DNA of 64,000 nucleotides from Anabaena azotica FACHB-119 (GTDB lineage: Bacteria > Cyanobacteriota > Cyanobacteriia > Cyanobacteriales > Nostocaceae), in the NCBI RefSeq assembly GCF_014697625.1, contig NZ_JACJSG010000002.1, positions 124,001-188,000 on the forward strand, in the 5' to 3' direction. Positions within the stretch are counted from its first letter, which is position 1. Each line of letters begins with the position of its first letter. A program made the translations under genes and the position numbers. Shown here piece by piece: positions 63,767 through 64,000 of the stretch. The notes beneath the pieces were generated by a model. It worked only from the letters and a program-made list of their open reading frames with translations, made no database searches and was not told where the DNA came from.

Positions 63767-64000
63767 TTATTTATTTGGCTCAACTTCATAGAGAATTGGT
63801 ATTACCACTGTTTTATTAAAGTTAATTCTCCTCATGTATGAGCAGTATCTAAAGCCTGATTCTCTCAGCTTTTTCACCTGATGGAATATAACTTTTTGGC
63901 AATACTAGAAAAAACATCTGTCTTGTGATGTATATCACAGTTATATAAATAAAGTTATATATAGTTATATGTAGTTTTTGTAAAGAAAACACCAAATGTT
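63767..64000. other. Right-edge intergenic sequence
   Basis: AT-rich with TATATAAATAAAGTTATAT-type stretches; no gene begins here within the window. TGTGATGTATATCACA at 63924-63939 is an inverted pair (TGTGAT/ATCACA) resembling a CRP-type site, but there is nothing visible for it to control. Confidence 0.35.

Noticed and set aside
63924..63939. TGTGAT-N4-ATCACA as a CRP-type operator
   Set aside because: The match is good, but no gene is visible downstream in the window, so a role cannot be supported.

Overview
This window comes from a filamentous, heterocyst-forming cyanobacterium of the Nostoc/Anabaena group. The evidence is a four-member cpcG phycobilisome operon next to the heterocyst-pattern gene patA, a beta-carboxysome operon facing ndhF4-ndhD4-cupB, the nitrate regulators cnaT and ntcB, many GCGATCGC (HIP1) octamers, and the 7-bp short tandem repeats typical of these genomes. 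I made identifications by reading the proteins and from family knowledge; I ran no search.

Layout. 1-2556: the 5' part of a large gene encoding an N-terminal hydrophobic segment, twelve 35-residue HEAT repeats, membrane segments and a NACHT-type NTPase; it runs off the left edge. 2.6-7.0 kb: a 21-bp tandem repeat, a small unknown gene and the proton-translocating transhydrogenase operon pntA1-pntA2-pntB. 7.7-8.9 kb: two secreted proteins (DUF2808 and PEP-CTERM-like). 9.2-12.8 kb: the rpmH-rnpA-PH protein-yidC-jag-DUF177 cluster. 12.9-24 kb: an FHA membrane protein, small unknowns, a GNAT enzyme, bifunctional putA, a Uma2-family protein, an HD protein, a methyltransferase and a DUF4394 protein. 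24.5-31.8 kb: cpcBACDEF-cpcG1G2G3G4, with cpcG3 being the membrane-anchored CpcL type; no phycoerythrocyanin genes lie beside it. 32.4-38.5 kb: a RluD-like enzyme, a second Uma2 protein, patA, a triple-nested set of small transposable elements, and a DUF4139 protein.

38.7-50.0 kb is a CO2-concentrating island: a CmpR-like LysR regulator, ccmK-ccmK-ccmL-ccmM-ccmN-ccmO, and the divergent ndhF4-ndhD4-cupB operon for CO2 uptake. The uptake complex converts CO2 to bicarbonate, the shell and scaffold genes build the compartment where Rubisco uses it, and the LysR protein probably senses carbon status. CcmM carries a clear internal ribosome-binding site and GTG start for its short form.

50.1-51.6 kb is a graveyard of small elements: three MITE-like repeats in a row, a 5'-truncated transposase split by a further MITE-like insert with a TAA target duplication, and a relic of an IS200/IS605 right end. 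51.6-64 kb: a [2Fe-2S] thioredoxin-like protein, an SLH-domain protein, dxs, two unknown proteins, cnaT and ntcB (with an NtcA-box match just before the ntcB start), more MITE copies, an Hsp70-like protein and a UvsE-type UV endonuclease.

The most notable features not explained by genes are the nested element at 36371-36846, whose three layers can be resolved from uninterrupted copies elsewhere in this window, and the HEAT-NACHT membrane protein at the left edge. I found no rRNA, tRNA or CRISPR array.
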